The translations under genes and the position numbers were made by a program. This document shows positions 9,774-17,931 of a stretch of 64,000 nt of DNA, piece by piece. The notes beneath the pieces were generated by a model that worked only from the letters and a program-made list of their open reading frames with translations, was not told the DNA's origin and made no database searches. Within the stretch, counting starts at the first letter, position 1. Each line of letters starts with the position of its first letter. Source of the stretch: DASWLF01 sp963768765 (lineage in GTDB: Bacteria; Desulfobacterota; Desulfobaccia; Desulfobaccales; 0-14-0-80-60-11); assembly GCA_963768765.1 (NCBI GenBank), contig CAVYJK010000014.1, positions 62,001 through 126,000 of the forward strand, in the 5' to 3' direction.

Positions 9774-10320
9774 AGCTTTAGGTCCAGATCTCCACGCAGA
9801 ATTACTCGTATTGATGAGGAATCATGGCCAAAAAGAGGTTGAATGCAGAAAATACCTTCGCTATGCAAAGGAACTGCTCGTGAAAGTTACACCCCAGGAG
9901 TTTCGTGCAGAGGCTGATGAATATAGAGGTCATGTAGGTGATTCTGATTACATTATTGTATGTAGAGCCTGCGACGAGGCAGGTATCCAGTCAAACCAAG
10001 CGTATATTTGGGAAGTTAAAGCTCCTCAGTGCTATGTTTTTGATGAAGATACTATGAACAGAGTGAAGCCATCAAGAGATTTTATATCTGCTGAGAATCA
10101 GCTGCTTCATTACTACGAAGAAAGCAAAGGTAGTGACCAATTCAGGGCCGAATTTGAAATTACCCATCCTGAGAATGTAAAACTTGGCGGCATCATAATA
10201 GGTTCAAAGGAAACCTTGGTTAGAAGCACAACTTATACGCAAGAGACTGCATTTCGGCTATATACCGCGCTCTTGATTTGCGGCGTCGCTATTTATATGG
10301 ACACTCCGGAATCAGAATAG
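9766..10320 (+). CDS. Shedu-like (DUF4263-type) PD-(D/E)XK protein
   Basis: 184 residues; starts inside the preceding gene after GGAGG. The central region has the order of elements expected of a PD-(D/E)XK nuclease: an acidic strand end (GDSDYIIVCRA), an E-x-K strand (YIWEVKAP) and a following helix with a conserved-looking Q (SAENQLLHYYEE). The E-x-K plus N-Q-x-x-x-Y helix resembles the C-terminal domain of Shedu anti-phage proteins. That is my reading of the motifs, not a search result. It lacks the long N-terminal domain of classical Shedu proteins; the upstream coupled gene may replace it. Probable role: nucleic-acid cleavage in defence. Confidence 0.5.
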   Translation: MAEALGPDLHAELLVLMRNHGQKEVECRKYLRYAKELLVKVTPQEFRAEADEYRGHVGDSDYIIVCRACDEAGIQSNQAYIWEVKAPQCYVFDEDTMNRVKPSRDFISAENQLLHYYEESKGSDQFRAEFEITHPENVKLGGIIIGSKETLVRSTTYTQETAFRLYTALLICGVAIYMDTPESE

Positions 10321-10474
10321 TTATTTGGGATACCATTTTGGATCATTTACTGGTTGCAAAGCCTGTTTCTCAAGTTGTCGCTAAGCCTGACAGTTCAAAA
10401 ATTACGATAACCGATAAAGTTAGCGTTATCATTGAAAGCGAGTGAAGCAGTCTAACTATGCGAATCGAGTCGGA

Positions 10475-10537
10475 CACCCAACCACGCGGGGCGAGCATCG
10501 GCGTCTTCCGGGAGTACATTGGCCGCGTGGTTAGGTG
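10475..10537. other. attC-like imperfect hairpin
   Basis: CACCCAACCACGCGG (10475-10489) pairs with CCGCGTGGTTAGGTG (10523-10537), 14 of 15 positions. The outer parts match integron core sites: RYYYAAC as ACCCAAC and GTTRRRY as GTTAGGT (10530-10536). A second pair, GCCCAAC (10540-10546) and GTTAGGT (10641-10647), follows. It could be a cassette recombination site behind the two-gene unit, or an unrelated terminator-like palindrome. No integron integrase gene is present. Confidence 0.35.
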
Positions 10538-10641
10538 CTGCCCAACAGTAGCATAAAGATAGCTGATATTTATCATCAGCTTTATAAGCGCATAAAATAT
10601 TTTGATATAGCTTAATTGTAAAAAGTAATGCAGGCTTAGCG

Positions 10642-10806
10642 TTAGGTAAGTTTTTTACGGGCGTAGCTTGCGCGCCGCTTGGCATTTATCCGATCCTTAT
10701 TCCTGGCGTGTCTCTCCCGGCGCTGTGCTCTTTTTGCCTCAAGGCGGTCTTTGGCCGCTTCAGCCTCTTCCTGATCTGCCTCAAAAATACTGATTTCCCC
10801 ACACCG
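10642..10806 (-). pseudogene. Truncated basic helical protein (C-terminal remnant)
   Basis: An open frame of 54 residues begins directly after an in-frame stop and contains no start codon. It is an acidic-to-basic helix (EADQEEAEAAKDRLEAKRA, then RINAKRRASYARKKLT). The composition looks like the tail of a nucleic-acid-binding protein cut off at the island edge. The parent family is not identifiable. Confidence 0.3.
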
Positions 10807-10838
10807 TCAGTTGATCGGATACCCGAATAATCAGGCCA

Positions 10839-10862
10839 CGGGCGCGCCAGTGATTTCAGGGG
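10839..10862. repeat. Putative attR: right copy of the tRNA-Arg 3' end
   Basis: Exact 24-base copy of 7997-8020, in the same orientation. It marks the right end of the island; the sequence returns to GC-rich core composition directly after it. Confidence 0.75.
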
Positions 10863-11014
10863 TTGGCCGGTTCTGGCTGACCCTTTGCTGTTTCTTGCCG
10901 GAGGGCTCCTGGAAATTGCTGAGCCGCCGCGCCGGATTTTGGAGATTTTCGGGTTTACTTGGATAAAGGCCAGCGGCTGAAGCCAAAAAGACCGAAGAAA
11001 AGGAGTCCATTAAC

Positions 11015-11476
11015 ATGATAAAGAAAGGGCGCTTGCTGATCTGGCTCAGCATCCTGAGCCTCATCTTTGCTTCCTCCGTATGGGCCCAGCCTGGTCCGGG
11101 CCGGGGGGGCGGCATCGGCCCCAGGGGGATGATGTATAACCCCCAGACCGAGGAAACCTTTAAAGCAGAAGTCGTCAAAGTGGAAACTTTCAATTCCCGG
11201 AGAGGCAGGCAAACCGGGGTTCACCTGGTGGTGAAAACGGACCAGGAAACCATCCCGGTCCAATTGGGGCCAAGCTTTTTCGTGGACAAACAAGGTATTA
11301 CCTTTGCACCTCAGGATAAAGTGGAGGTTACCGGCTCCAGGATCAACCTTCCCCGGGGGCCGGTCATCATTGCCCGGGAAGTAAAAAAGGGTGACAAGGT
11401 TCTGAAACTGCGCAACGCCGACGGTACCCCGGCCTGGTCAGGCATGGGCTTCCAGCGCCAAGGCCAGGGGGAGTGA
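11015..11476 (+). CDS. Secreted OB-fold-like protein of unknown function
   Basis: 153 residues with a clear Sec signal peptide (LLIWLSILSLIFASSVWAQ), then a Gly/Pro-rich linker. A beta-rich region follows (FKAEVVKVETF, GVHLVVKTDQETIPVQLGP, DKVEVTGSRI, GPVIIAREV) that repeats the strand pattern of small OB-fold domains. It ends with a conserved-looking LRNADGTPAWSG. AGGAG lies 9 bases before the start. Exported, probably periplasmic. No family name can be given; a metal or ligand-binding role would be a guess. It lies just outside the island junction. Confidence 0.6.
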   Translation: MIKKGRLLIWLSILSLIFASSVWAQPGPGRGGGIGPRGMMYNPQTEETFKAEVVKVETFNSRRGRQTGVHLVVKTDQETIPVQLGPSFFVDKQGITFAPQDKVEVTGSRINLPRGPVIIAREVKKGDKVLKLRNADGTPAWSGMGFQRQGQGE

Positions 11477-11574
11477 CCAGGATGATAACCGGCCCCCCGC
11501 CATTAACTCACATCTTGCAGGGGGCCTGGCCCTCAGCTCGGTCCCCGCTCATTCCCGTAAGGAAGGAGTTAACG

Positions 11575-11643
11575 ATGCTAAGAATGGTTGTTTATGGGTC
11601 ACTGGTCGTGCTGGGATATATTATGCTCGTTATGCTGAAGTGA
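11575..11643 (+). CDS. 22-residue single-helix membrane peptide
   Basis: A very short frame (MLRMVVYGSLVVLGYIMLVM then LK) follows an excellent ribosome site (AAGGAAGGAG, six bases before ATG). The peptide is almost entirely one hydrophobic helix. The strong translation signal is the main support; function unknown. Confidence 0.35.
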   Translation: MLRMVVYGSLVVLGYIMLVMLK

Positions 11644-11722
11644 TGGGAGAATCATTAAGAAAAACCGTGGGCGGCTTATAACCGCAAAGCTGGCCCTCAA
11701 ACCTGCCAGGCGGAATCGTCTC

Positions 11723-12076
11723 TCATGGACACGGCCCAATGACCTCAATGCTGTGGCGGTAGACGTCAATGGTGACCACCCAGTTGTTGGCGTCGCCGTG
11801 GCCCCACACCTGGATGCGTTTACCCTCATAGGGGGTGAGGTCCAGGGGCGCCATCCCACCCTTGACCTCGTATCGAGCCGTGCTCCGGCACAGGTGCTCC
11901 TCCCAATGTCCGGTGCGGTAGTTGTACCCTTTGAGCTGGGCCACGAATTTTCCTTGCCGGACGCACCCCTCAATAGGTTTGTACGGTAGAATGGGGCGAC
12001 CCCAGCCGATTCCGGAAAGGCAGAGCAATATTATACACAAAACCCATCCCCCCACCATCAATCCGGGCCTTACCAT
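11723..12076 (-). CDS. Exported small protein of unknown function
   Basis: 117 residues starting with an uncleaved anchor or signal peptide (LMVGGWVLCIILLCLSGIGW), then a small domain with cysteines at EGCVRQGK, HLCRST and the C-terminal GPCP. Strands such as GKRIQVWGHGDANNWVVTIDVY suggest an OB-like barrel, possibly disulfide-stabilised. GGAG precedes the start at 9 bases. It is transcribed away from the receiver gene at 12240. No family recognised. Confidence 0.55.
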   Translation of the reverse strand: MVRPGLMVGGWVLCIILLCLSGIGWGRPILPYKPIEGCVRQGKFVAQLKGYNYRTGHWEEHLCRSTARYEVKGGMAPLDLTPYEGKRIQVWGHGDANNWVVTIDVYRHSIEVIGPCP

Positions 12077-12239
12077 TTCTTAAATCTCCTATTGGAAATC
12101 ATTGTAATCCAAACTATGCGGCAGCTTTGATTCCCCTGTTTAGGCGGCCAGGGAACTTGACATAACTCTCCGGCATCCTTACCAAAGGTTATATTGGGGA
12201 AGTGGACTGTTTGGGGGGGCCTGCCGCGAGGGATGACCG

Positions 12240-12641
12240 ATGTCCAGCTATCGGATAATACTGGCAGATGACCATGTTCTGATGCGCCAAGGCCTCAAGA
12301 AGGTTATTGAGGATGACCCCAGACTGAGAGTGGTAGGCGAAGCCGACGACGGCCTTGAGCTCTTGGAACTGTTGGAACATTCGACGCCGGACATGGTTAT
12401 ACTGGATATTTCTATGCCCAGACTGGGGGGACTTGAGGCAATCAAGATTATCAAGGGGCTCTATCCCGGAGTTAAGATTTTGATACTGACCATGCATAAA
12501 AGTACGGATTACCTCTATCAAGCCATGAATAACGGTGCAGACGGTTATTTGCTGAAAGAGGATGCAAATGACGCACTTCATTCCGCCATAGAAACCTTGC
12601 GACGGGGCAAGACCTTTATCTCACCTCTCATTTTTAGCTGA
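12240..12641 (+). CDS. Response-regulator receiver domain (NarL/FixJ type, lacking DNA-binding part)
   Basis: 133 residues make a complete receiver: acidic pair in IILADDHVLMRQGL, phospho-acceptor Asp in PDMVILDISMPRLGG, Thr in KILILTMHK and the Lys in GYLLKEDA. The sequence is typical of NarL/FixJ regulators, which continue into a LuxR-type helix-turn-helix, but here the frame stops after the linker (GKTFISPLIFS). No helix-turn-helix is found in other frames downstream, so it is either a genuine single-domain regulator or a truncated gene. No kinase is adjacent; the broken kinase at 3039 is the nearest. Confidence 0.75.
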   Translation: MSSYRIILADDHVLMRQGLKKVIEDDPRLRVVGEADDGLELLELLEHSTPDMVILDISMPRLGGLEAIKIIKGLYPGVKILILTMHKSTDYLYQAMNNGADGYLLKEDANDALHSAIETLRRGKTFISPLIFS

Positions 12642-12698
12642 TCAGGCTCGACTTAATATTTTTCTGCCAATCTCGGGGTTGCATCTGGACTGCAGGAT

Positions 12699-12728
12699 AG
12701 CGCCGGCCAGCAATGAGCTGCCGGCGCT
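12699..12728 (+). terminator. Hairpin terminator after the receiver gene
   Basis: Perfect 9-bp stem AGCGCCGGC (12699-12707) with GCCGGCGCT (12720-12728) and a 12-nt loop, followed by a weak T-rich stretch (TCGTATTT). The position fits the end of the 12240 transcript. Confidence 0.45.
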
Positions 12729-12842
12729 TCGTATTTGGGGAGGGCCGCTTTGAAAAGGCGAAGAGCCGCCATCCGAGCGCTGTGGGGGGGCCGGAACTTG
12801 AGCCGCAGTTTTGGCCCGGGCCCCCCTAAGTGCTGTGAGACC

Positions 12843-12875
12843 GGCCCGCCTCCGCGGCACGAACCGCGGCGGGCC
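12843..12875 (-). terminator. GC-rich hairpin after livJ
   Basis: CCGCGG/CCGCGG extended by GGCCCG/CGGGCC around a 3-base bulge, 18 bases beyond the livJ stop. It lacks a U-tract on the minus strand, so it may be an mRNA 3'-end stabiliser rather than a full terminator. Confidence 0.45.
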
Positions 12876-12892
12876 AGGTTTTGGTGGGTTGA

Positions 12893-14069
12893 TTATTTGG
12901 CCAGCACGAATTTGCCGTTCTTCACCTGCACCATGACCATGGAGTCCACGCCCAGGCCGTTGTGATCCTCGGGGCTCAGGTTGTAGATGCCGGACACCCC
13001 CACGTAGCCCTTGGTCTGCTCGATGGCAGTCCGCAGGGCCTTGGGGTCCGTACCCGCCTTCTTCATGGCGTTGGTTACGTTATAGATGGCGTCCCAGGCG
13101 TAGCCGGAGTGGGTGTTGATGGGGAACTGCTTGTCGTAGTGGTAGCCGTCCTTATACAGTTTGAATGAATTCCTTGATGACCGGCTTCTGGGGGTCTTGG
13201 TCCGACAGCTCATCCGCCACCATCAGTTTAGTGGCGGGCATGCGGTCCCCCTCCGAAGCCTTGCCGGCCAGTTGGATATATTCCGGTCCCGGCTGGCCGT
13301 GGCACTGAAACAGCGGTATCTTGATGCCCAACTGGGCCTTGTTTTTGGCCACGATGGCGCCCGCCGGCCCGATGGTCCAGCAGATGATGGCCTGGGGCTT
13401 GGCATTTTTAATCTTGGTGAGCTGGGCGGTCATGTCGGTGTCCTTGGGGCCGAAGGCCTCCTTGGCCACGAAGGTGATGCCGTAGTCCGGGGCCAGCTTC
13501 TCCAGCCAGACGGCCCCGTCCTTGCCAAAGGGGTCGGAGGCGGTGAGCAGGGCCACCTTGGTGAGCTTCTTCTCTTTCAGGTAGCCGTAAAGCTTCTGCA
13601 CCGCGGTGCTCGAGCGCTGGGGCGACTTGAAGACGTAGGTAAAGGGGCCGAACTTATCCCCCATGATGACCGGGTCACCCCCCACCGTCATGAAGGTGGG
13701 CACCCCGGCCTCCTCTACGATCTTCTTGACCTGCATCCCCTCGCCGGTGGAGGTGGGCCCGATGATGGCCGCCACCTTGTCGGAGAAAATGAATTTCTTG
13801 GCGATGGTGGCCGCCTTGGCGGGGTCGCTTTCGGTGTCGCCCACGATGAGTTCAATGGGGCGGCCGTTGATGCCCCCTTCCTTGTTGATCTTGTCCACCA
13901 CCATCTGGGCCACCAGCTTGGTGGGGGTGCCGATGGGGGCGTTGGGCCCGGACAGGGCGAAGAAGGCGCCGATCTTGATGGGTTCCTTCTGGTCCGCGGC
14001 CTGGGCCCCAGTTATCAGTGCGAATAACATTGCAGCCGCTGCGAGAACTACCAAAAATCTAATTTTCAT
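12893..14069 (-). CDS. livJ: Branched-chain amino acid ABC transporter, periplasmic binding protein, one-base frameshift
   Basis: About 391 residues in two frames. The first has a signal peptide (FLVVLAAAAMLFALITGAQA) and the type-I periplasmic binding fold (KIGAFFALSGPNAPIGTPT, VDKINKEGGINGRPIELI, AAIIGPTSTGEGM). The second completes it (LYKDGYHYDKQFPINTHSG, GVSGIYNLSPEDHNG). The frames join at the T run 13160-13162; dropping one base gives KEFIQLYKDGYHYD. AAGGAGG precedes the start. It is the substrate receptor of the LivHMGF transporter encoded further along the same strand. The ligand could be Leu/Ile/Val or an aromatic acid; the neighbouring paaK and ior genes make aromatic compounds plausible. 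Confidence 0.85.
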
Positions 14070-14105
14070 GAATCTAATCCTCCTTCAAGATCATAAGAGC
14101 GCATT

Positions 14106-14224
14106 ATTCTCCTTTATCACAGAGACACGGAGGACACAAAGGAAAGAATATCGAAGGAAAAATGATGGCGCCTTGATGGCGCCACCATTTTTCCTCCGGG
14201 TCTCTGGGTCGAATTTTCCCTGGG
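14106..14224. repeat. Dispersed inverted repeat, family D
   Basis: CACAGAGACACGGAGGACAC begins a unit that contains an internal hairpin (AATGATGGCGCC with GGCGCCACCATT, about 14160-14190) and ends near GTCTTGGCGGTAGAG. A related unit lies at 15044-15192 and a degraded one near 52970-53035. Confidence 0.65.
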
Positions 14225-14244
14225 GTCTTGGCGGTAGAGATTTC

Positions 14245-15024
14245 TCAGGGCTTCCTGCCTGCCAGGATGATGATGGGATAGGCAAAATGAATCTCGTCTC
14301 CCTGCCAGTGCGCCCCCAATCCCAGGTTGTCTTTACCGATATCTTCGCGGAAGATCTTCCTGACTCGGTCCTCGTCGCCGGGATTAGGGAAGGAGGCCTT
14401 GAGGTGGGTTTCCAGGTTCCTTGCCGATTGGATAAACCGGGTCCTAACTTCCTGGAGCTTTAATCCCTCGGCCATTTGCCCTAACTCCTTCGGCGTCAGG
14501 GTGCGGGTGTGGGAGGGGTCCCGCAGCTTTTCCTCGTAGTCGAAGTATTCCCGTTTGGCCGCGGCCATAGTCACGTCGGCCACCAGGACCACCCCGCCCG
14601 TGGTGGAGACGCGGACCATTTCGGCAAACACCGCCTGGGGGTCAAGAAAATGATGGAAAGAATAGCGAGTGATCACCAGGGAAAACGATTCATCCGGATA
14701 GGGCAAGGGCAGCACGGTGCCGATCTGCCAGCTCAGGTTGCCGAGGTTTCTCTCCTGCTGGAGCTCTTGGGCCCGCTCGATCATGGCCGCGGTGATATCG
14801 ATGCCGGTGACGTGCCCGGCCCGGGCGGCAAAGGCGCCGGCCACCAGGCCGGGGCCGCAGGCCACGTCCAGGACATTGTCCCGGGGGCCTACCCCGGACA
14901 TTGCCAGCATCAGGTTTATGAAGGACTCCTGGGAGTGGGCCGGCTGGTTGGAGAACGGGACCGCCTGCCGGGTGAACTGCCCGACAATGGCCTCATCATG
15001 CCGGGATTTTTTGGTGTCAGTCAT
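14245..15024 (-). CDS. Class I SAM-dependent methyltransferase (UbiE-like)
   Basis: 259 residues. The SAM site is clear: motif I DNVLDVACGPGLVAGAFA, the acidic ribose-binding strand GHVTGIDITAAMI, and motif II/III around LVITRYSFHHFLDPQAVFAE and TGGVVLVADVT. The YSFHHF signature resembles UbiE/COQ5-type small-molecule methylases. The N-terminus (IVGQFTRQAVPFSN) is also common in that group. It lies between livJ and paaK on the same strand, separated by family D repeats, so co-transcription is uncertain. The substrate is not predictable. Confidence 0.8.
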   Translation of the reverse strand: MTDTKKSRHDEAIVGQFTRQAVPFSNQPAHSQESFINLMLAMSGVGPRDNVLDVACGPGLVAGAFAARAGHVTGIDITAAMIERAQELQQERNLGNLSWQIGTVLPLPYPDESFSLVITRYSFHHFLDPQAVFAEMVRVSTTGGVVLVADVTMAAAKREYFDYEEKLRDPSHTRTLTPKELGQMAEGLKLQEVRTRFIQSARNLETHLKASFPNPGDEDRVRKIFREDIGKDNLGLGAHWQGDEIHFAYPIIILAGRKP

Positions 15025-15043
15025 TCTCGTACACCATTCCCTA

Positions 15044-15192
15044 CTTCATTTACCACAGAGGCGCAGAGGACACAGAGAAAAGGACATCTGAAAAAGCGAT
15101 TGCCCCCTGGAGGGCGCATGCTTTTTTCTCCGTGTTCTCCGTGTCTCTGTGGTGAACTATTCTTGGTGGTCTTGGTGTCTTGGTGGTGAGAA
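15044..15192. repeat. Family D inverted repeat
   Basis: ACCACAGAGGCGCAGAGGAC near 15050 is inverted at about 15128-15155 (CTCCGTGTCTCTGTGGTG). The unit continues into TTGGTGGTCTTGGTGTCTTG. It fills the space between the methyltransferase start and the paaK stop. Confidence 0.7.
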
Positions 15193-15194
15193 AT

Positions 15195-16485
15195 CTACAC
15201 CACCGAATCCTGAATGCGCGTGTCGAAGACCCGCTGGCTCTTGCGCTCGGTGCGGGGCAGCGCCCCGTAGGCCGTAACCTCCACCTCGGGGGTCACCAGG
15301 AGCTTGTGTTTGACCACGTAACGCACTTCCCGGCCCAGCTCGTCGGCCCTACCCTGCTCCACCCCTTCGCCCCGCTCCACCTTGAGGACCATGTAGTCCC
15401 GGCCGGCCTCATCCCGGGTCAGGTGAATCTGGTACTCGGAGCCCAGGCCCGGGATCTCCGAGATAATCCGGTCGATGCTGGACGGGTAGATGTTAACCGC
15501 CCGGAACTTGAACATGTCGTCGGTGCGGCCCCGGAGGCGGGAGTGCCGCGGCAAAATGGAGCCGCAGGTGCACCGGCCCGGGATGATGCGGGTGATGTCC
15601 CGGGTGCGGTAGCGGATCAGGGGCGCGGCCTCCTTGGTCAGGGTGGTGACCACCATCTCCCCCCACTCGTTGTCGGGGAGCGGCGTGAGAGTCTCCGGGT
15701 CCAGGATCTCCAGCAGGTAGTAGTCGCTCCAGTAGTGGATGCAGTCGTGGTCCGGGCACTCGATGCCGGTCCCCGGCCCGTAAAGCTCCGTCAGGCCCAC
15801 GATGTCGAAGAGCTCCACCCCGCCGAAGAGCTCGGAAATCTTGCGCCGCATGGAGACGGAGGAGCGCTCGGAGCCGTAGATGACTTTCTTCAGATTGATC
15901 TTGTCGGCGATGCCCCGCTGGTTTACCTCTTCGGCCATGAGGAGCCCCATGGAGGCGGTGCAGCACAGCACGGTGCTTTGCAGGTCCACCAGGAACTCGC
16001 AGTGCATGTCCACGTTGCCCGGCCCCACGGGCACCGCCATGGCCCCCAGCTTCTCCACCCCCAGTTGGAAGCCCACCCCCGCGGTCCACACCCCGTAGCC
16101 CACCGCGATCTGCACCCGGTCCAGGGGGGTCACCCCCGCCATTTCGTAGCAGCGGGCGAAGAAGATGCTGCCAGTCGTCCAGGTCTTTCTGGGTGTAGCC
16201 CAGGATCTTGCGCTTGCCGGTGGTGCCGGAGGAGGCGTGGATGCGCACGATCTGCTCAAAGGGCACGGCCCGGAAGGGGAAGGGATAGCCCTCCCGCAAG
16301 TCCTCCGGGGTGGTGAGGGGGAGCCGCCTGAGGTCGTCCAGGGAGCGGAGGTCGTCGGGGGTGACGCCGGCGGTATCCAGCTTCTGGCGGTAAAAAGAGG
16401 AGCCCTCGTAGGCGTGGCGCACCGTCCATTTCAGCCCGTGAAGCTGATGGGCCCGCAGTTCCTCCACCGTCTTAAACGGCGGCAT
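15195..16485 (-). CDS. paaK: Phenylacetate-CoA ligase family enzyme, one-base frameshift
   Basis: Activates aryl acetates to CoA thioesters with ATP. The N-terminal frame (from Met at 16485: FKTVEELRAHQLHGLKWTV) has the AMP-binding loop HASSGTTGKRKILGYT. The downstream frame carries the rest (ARCYEMAGVTPLDRVQIAVG, YGSERSSVSMRRKI, GLTELYGPGTG, RTRDITRIIPGRCTCGS, RLRGRTDDMFKFRAVNIYP). The frames join near 16164-16170; removing one base gives DDWQIFFARCYEMAG. The reconstructed length of about 430 residues fits PaaK. Upstream there is no stop separating it from livF, so the start is set by family length rather than a ribosome site. With iorAB nearby it probably handles phenylacetate or indoleacetate. 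Confidence 0.85.
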
Positions 16486-16569
16486 AAAGGTCTGTTTGCT
16501 CAAGTTCGGCTTCTCCAATCTGATATTGGTCAGTCCGGCCGCGCCCAGGCGGGAGGCGGCGGGGTTGTT

Positions 16570-17307
16570 GTCAGAGCCCGCGCCCAGAAAGGCCCGGCGC
16601 AGCTCCGGGTCCACCAGGAGCGCCTCACTCCGGCCCTGGCCCACGATCCTGCCGTTGGCCAACAGAAAGGCCGCCCCGGACCCGGTGAGGGCCCGGGCCG
16701 CGTTCTGCTCCACCAGCAGGATGGTGACCCCGGCCCGGGTGAGTTGCTTGATGAGGTCGAAGACTTCGTCGGCCACCAGGGGCGCCAGCCCCAGGGAAGG
16801 CTCGTCCAGCAGCAGCAGTTTGGGCTTGGCCATGAGGGCCCGGCCCATGGCCGCCATCTGCTGCTCCCCGCCGGACAGCGTGCCGGCGCGCTGCTCCGCC
16901 CTTTCCTTAAGCCGGGGAAAGCGGGCGAAGACCTCCTCCAGGCGGCGGCCAAGTTCCCGGCGCCCCGGGTGAATCGCCATGGCCCCCAGCTCCAGGTTTT
17001 CTCTGACTGTCAGGTCCCCGAACATTTCCCGGCCCTCGGGGCACAGGGCCACGCCCAGGGCCGCCATGGCCGAAGGGGAGGAACCGGTGACCTCTTGGCC
17101 GTCCAGGAAGATGCGCCCGCCGGAGGGCGGCGCCAGGCCCATGACGGCGCGTAACAGGCTGGTCTTGCCCGCGCCGTTGGCCCCCACCAGGGCCACGGTT
17201 TCGCCCCGGGCCACCGTGAGAGAAATGCCGAACAGGGCCTGGGCCGCGCCGTAGTGCACCGTCAGGTGGTCGATGCGGAGTAAGATTTCTTTCCCAGCAA
17301 CCGTCAT
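16570..17307 (-). CDS. livF: Branched-chain amino acid ABC transporter ATPase LivF
   Basis: About 246 residues of a complete ABC ATPase: Walker A GANGAGKTSLLRAVM, Q-loop/LivF-typical ALCPEGREMFGDLTV, signature TLSGGEQQMAAMGRAL, Walker B PKLLLLDEPSLGLAP, His-loop replaced by LLVEQNAARAL as usual in LivF. Energises uptake with LivG at the inner membrane. The frame does not stop after the domain (FLGAGSDNNP) but runs on into paaK; the 3' limit given here is the expected end of the domain. One missing base near GGGCTC would create a stop (LGAGL then TGA), so the fusion may be artificial. Confidence 0.85.
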
Positions 17308-17600
17308 GGCAATTTCGAATTAATACCCCTGCGCCACAGCCGAGGGCGGCGGTGCCACAAGATTTTCAAAACAGTTATTTTGGTAGCCGCAGGCTTCAGC
17401 CTGCGCTGCACAGGCGAGACGCCGGTGCCACCAAGAAACTTTCCGGGGCATATGTCCCAAATTATAATAGGCTTGTCGCTTCCTGGCAAGCCGGTGCTTC
17501 CTTACCCCCGCGGGTTGGCAAAATTATCGCGCTGGTGCTATATTTAAAAGGGAAATAGTTTTGCGGCAGAAGGCGGAGAACCTAAAGGAGAACCACCAAA
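17308..17600. repeat. Intergenic region with family E palindrome
   Basis: Divergent gap between livF and the small gene at 17601. About 17386-17432 holds TAGCCGCAGGCTTCAGCCTGCG followed in part by GCACAGGCGAGACGCCGGTGCCACCAAG, a double palindrome also present at 33114-33172 and partly at 20232-20262. Nothing else recognised. Confidence 0.6.
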
Positions 17601-17822
17601 ATGTCCATGCAGGAATATACCACTGATCCCTTCACCTCTCCCGAAGAGGCGCCCGAACAGATTGTGGTGGCGGTTTTGCCCCACCCGCTGCACGGCCGCC
17701 TGGTGGAGAAGGTCATCCTCTGGGTCAGGCCCCATTTAGACCTCCAGGGTAGCCGCTACAAGCTCACCTGGTGGGCCGACGGCGTGGCCTACTACCAACC
17801 CGTCAGCGAGCTGAGGCAATAA
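17601..17822 (+). CDS. Small conserved-looking cytoplasmic protein, unknown
   Basis: 73 residues after a strong AAAGGAG site. Mixed strand/helix (EQIVVAVLPHPLHGRLVEKVI, SRYKLTWWADGVAYYQPV), no membrane segment and no cysteine. The compact globular pattern and good ribosome site favour a real gene, but no family is recognised. It converges with the small zinc protein gene at 17932. Confidence 0.55.
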   Translation: MSMQEYTTDPFTSPEEAPEQIVVAVLPHPLHGRLVEKVILWVRPHLDLQGSRYKLTWWADGVAYYQPVSELRQ

Positions 17823-17931
17823 TTCGGAGAAAGCCGTTAAATTGCGCCGCGCCGCAAAGAGAGGCGGCCCGCTCCCTTCCCCCTCCGTTGCCTGACCTGG
17901 CCGGCGCCCTGAACGGCGGCGCCCCGCGGCT

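Larger units (their letters stand above)
10321..11014. other. Right part of the island and its junction, without an intact gene
   Basis: From 10333 to 10443 there is a short open frame (WDTILDHLLVAKPVS...) with no convincing start, perhaps a gene remnant. It is followed by an attC-like hairpin (10475-10537), a second small palindrome near 10561-10581 (AGCTGAT/ATCAGCT), a truncated minus-strand frame (10642-10806) and the right direct repeat (10839-10862). The remainder to 11014 shows nothing I recognise. Confidence 0.5.

Noticed and set aside
15493..16160. C-terminal part of the long livF-paaK frame
   Set aside because: After the frameshift near 16167 it is a Pro/Gly/Arg/His-rich shadow; the real ligase continues in the other frame.
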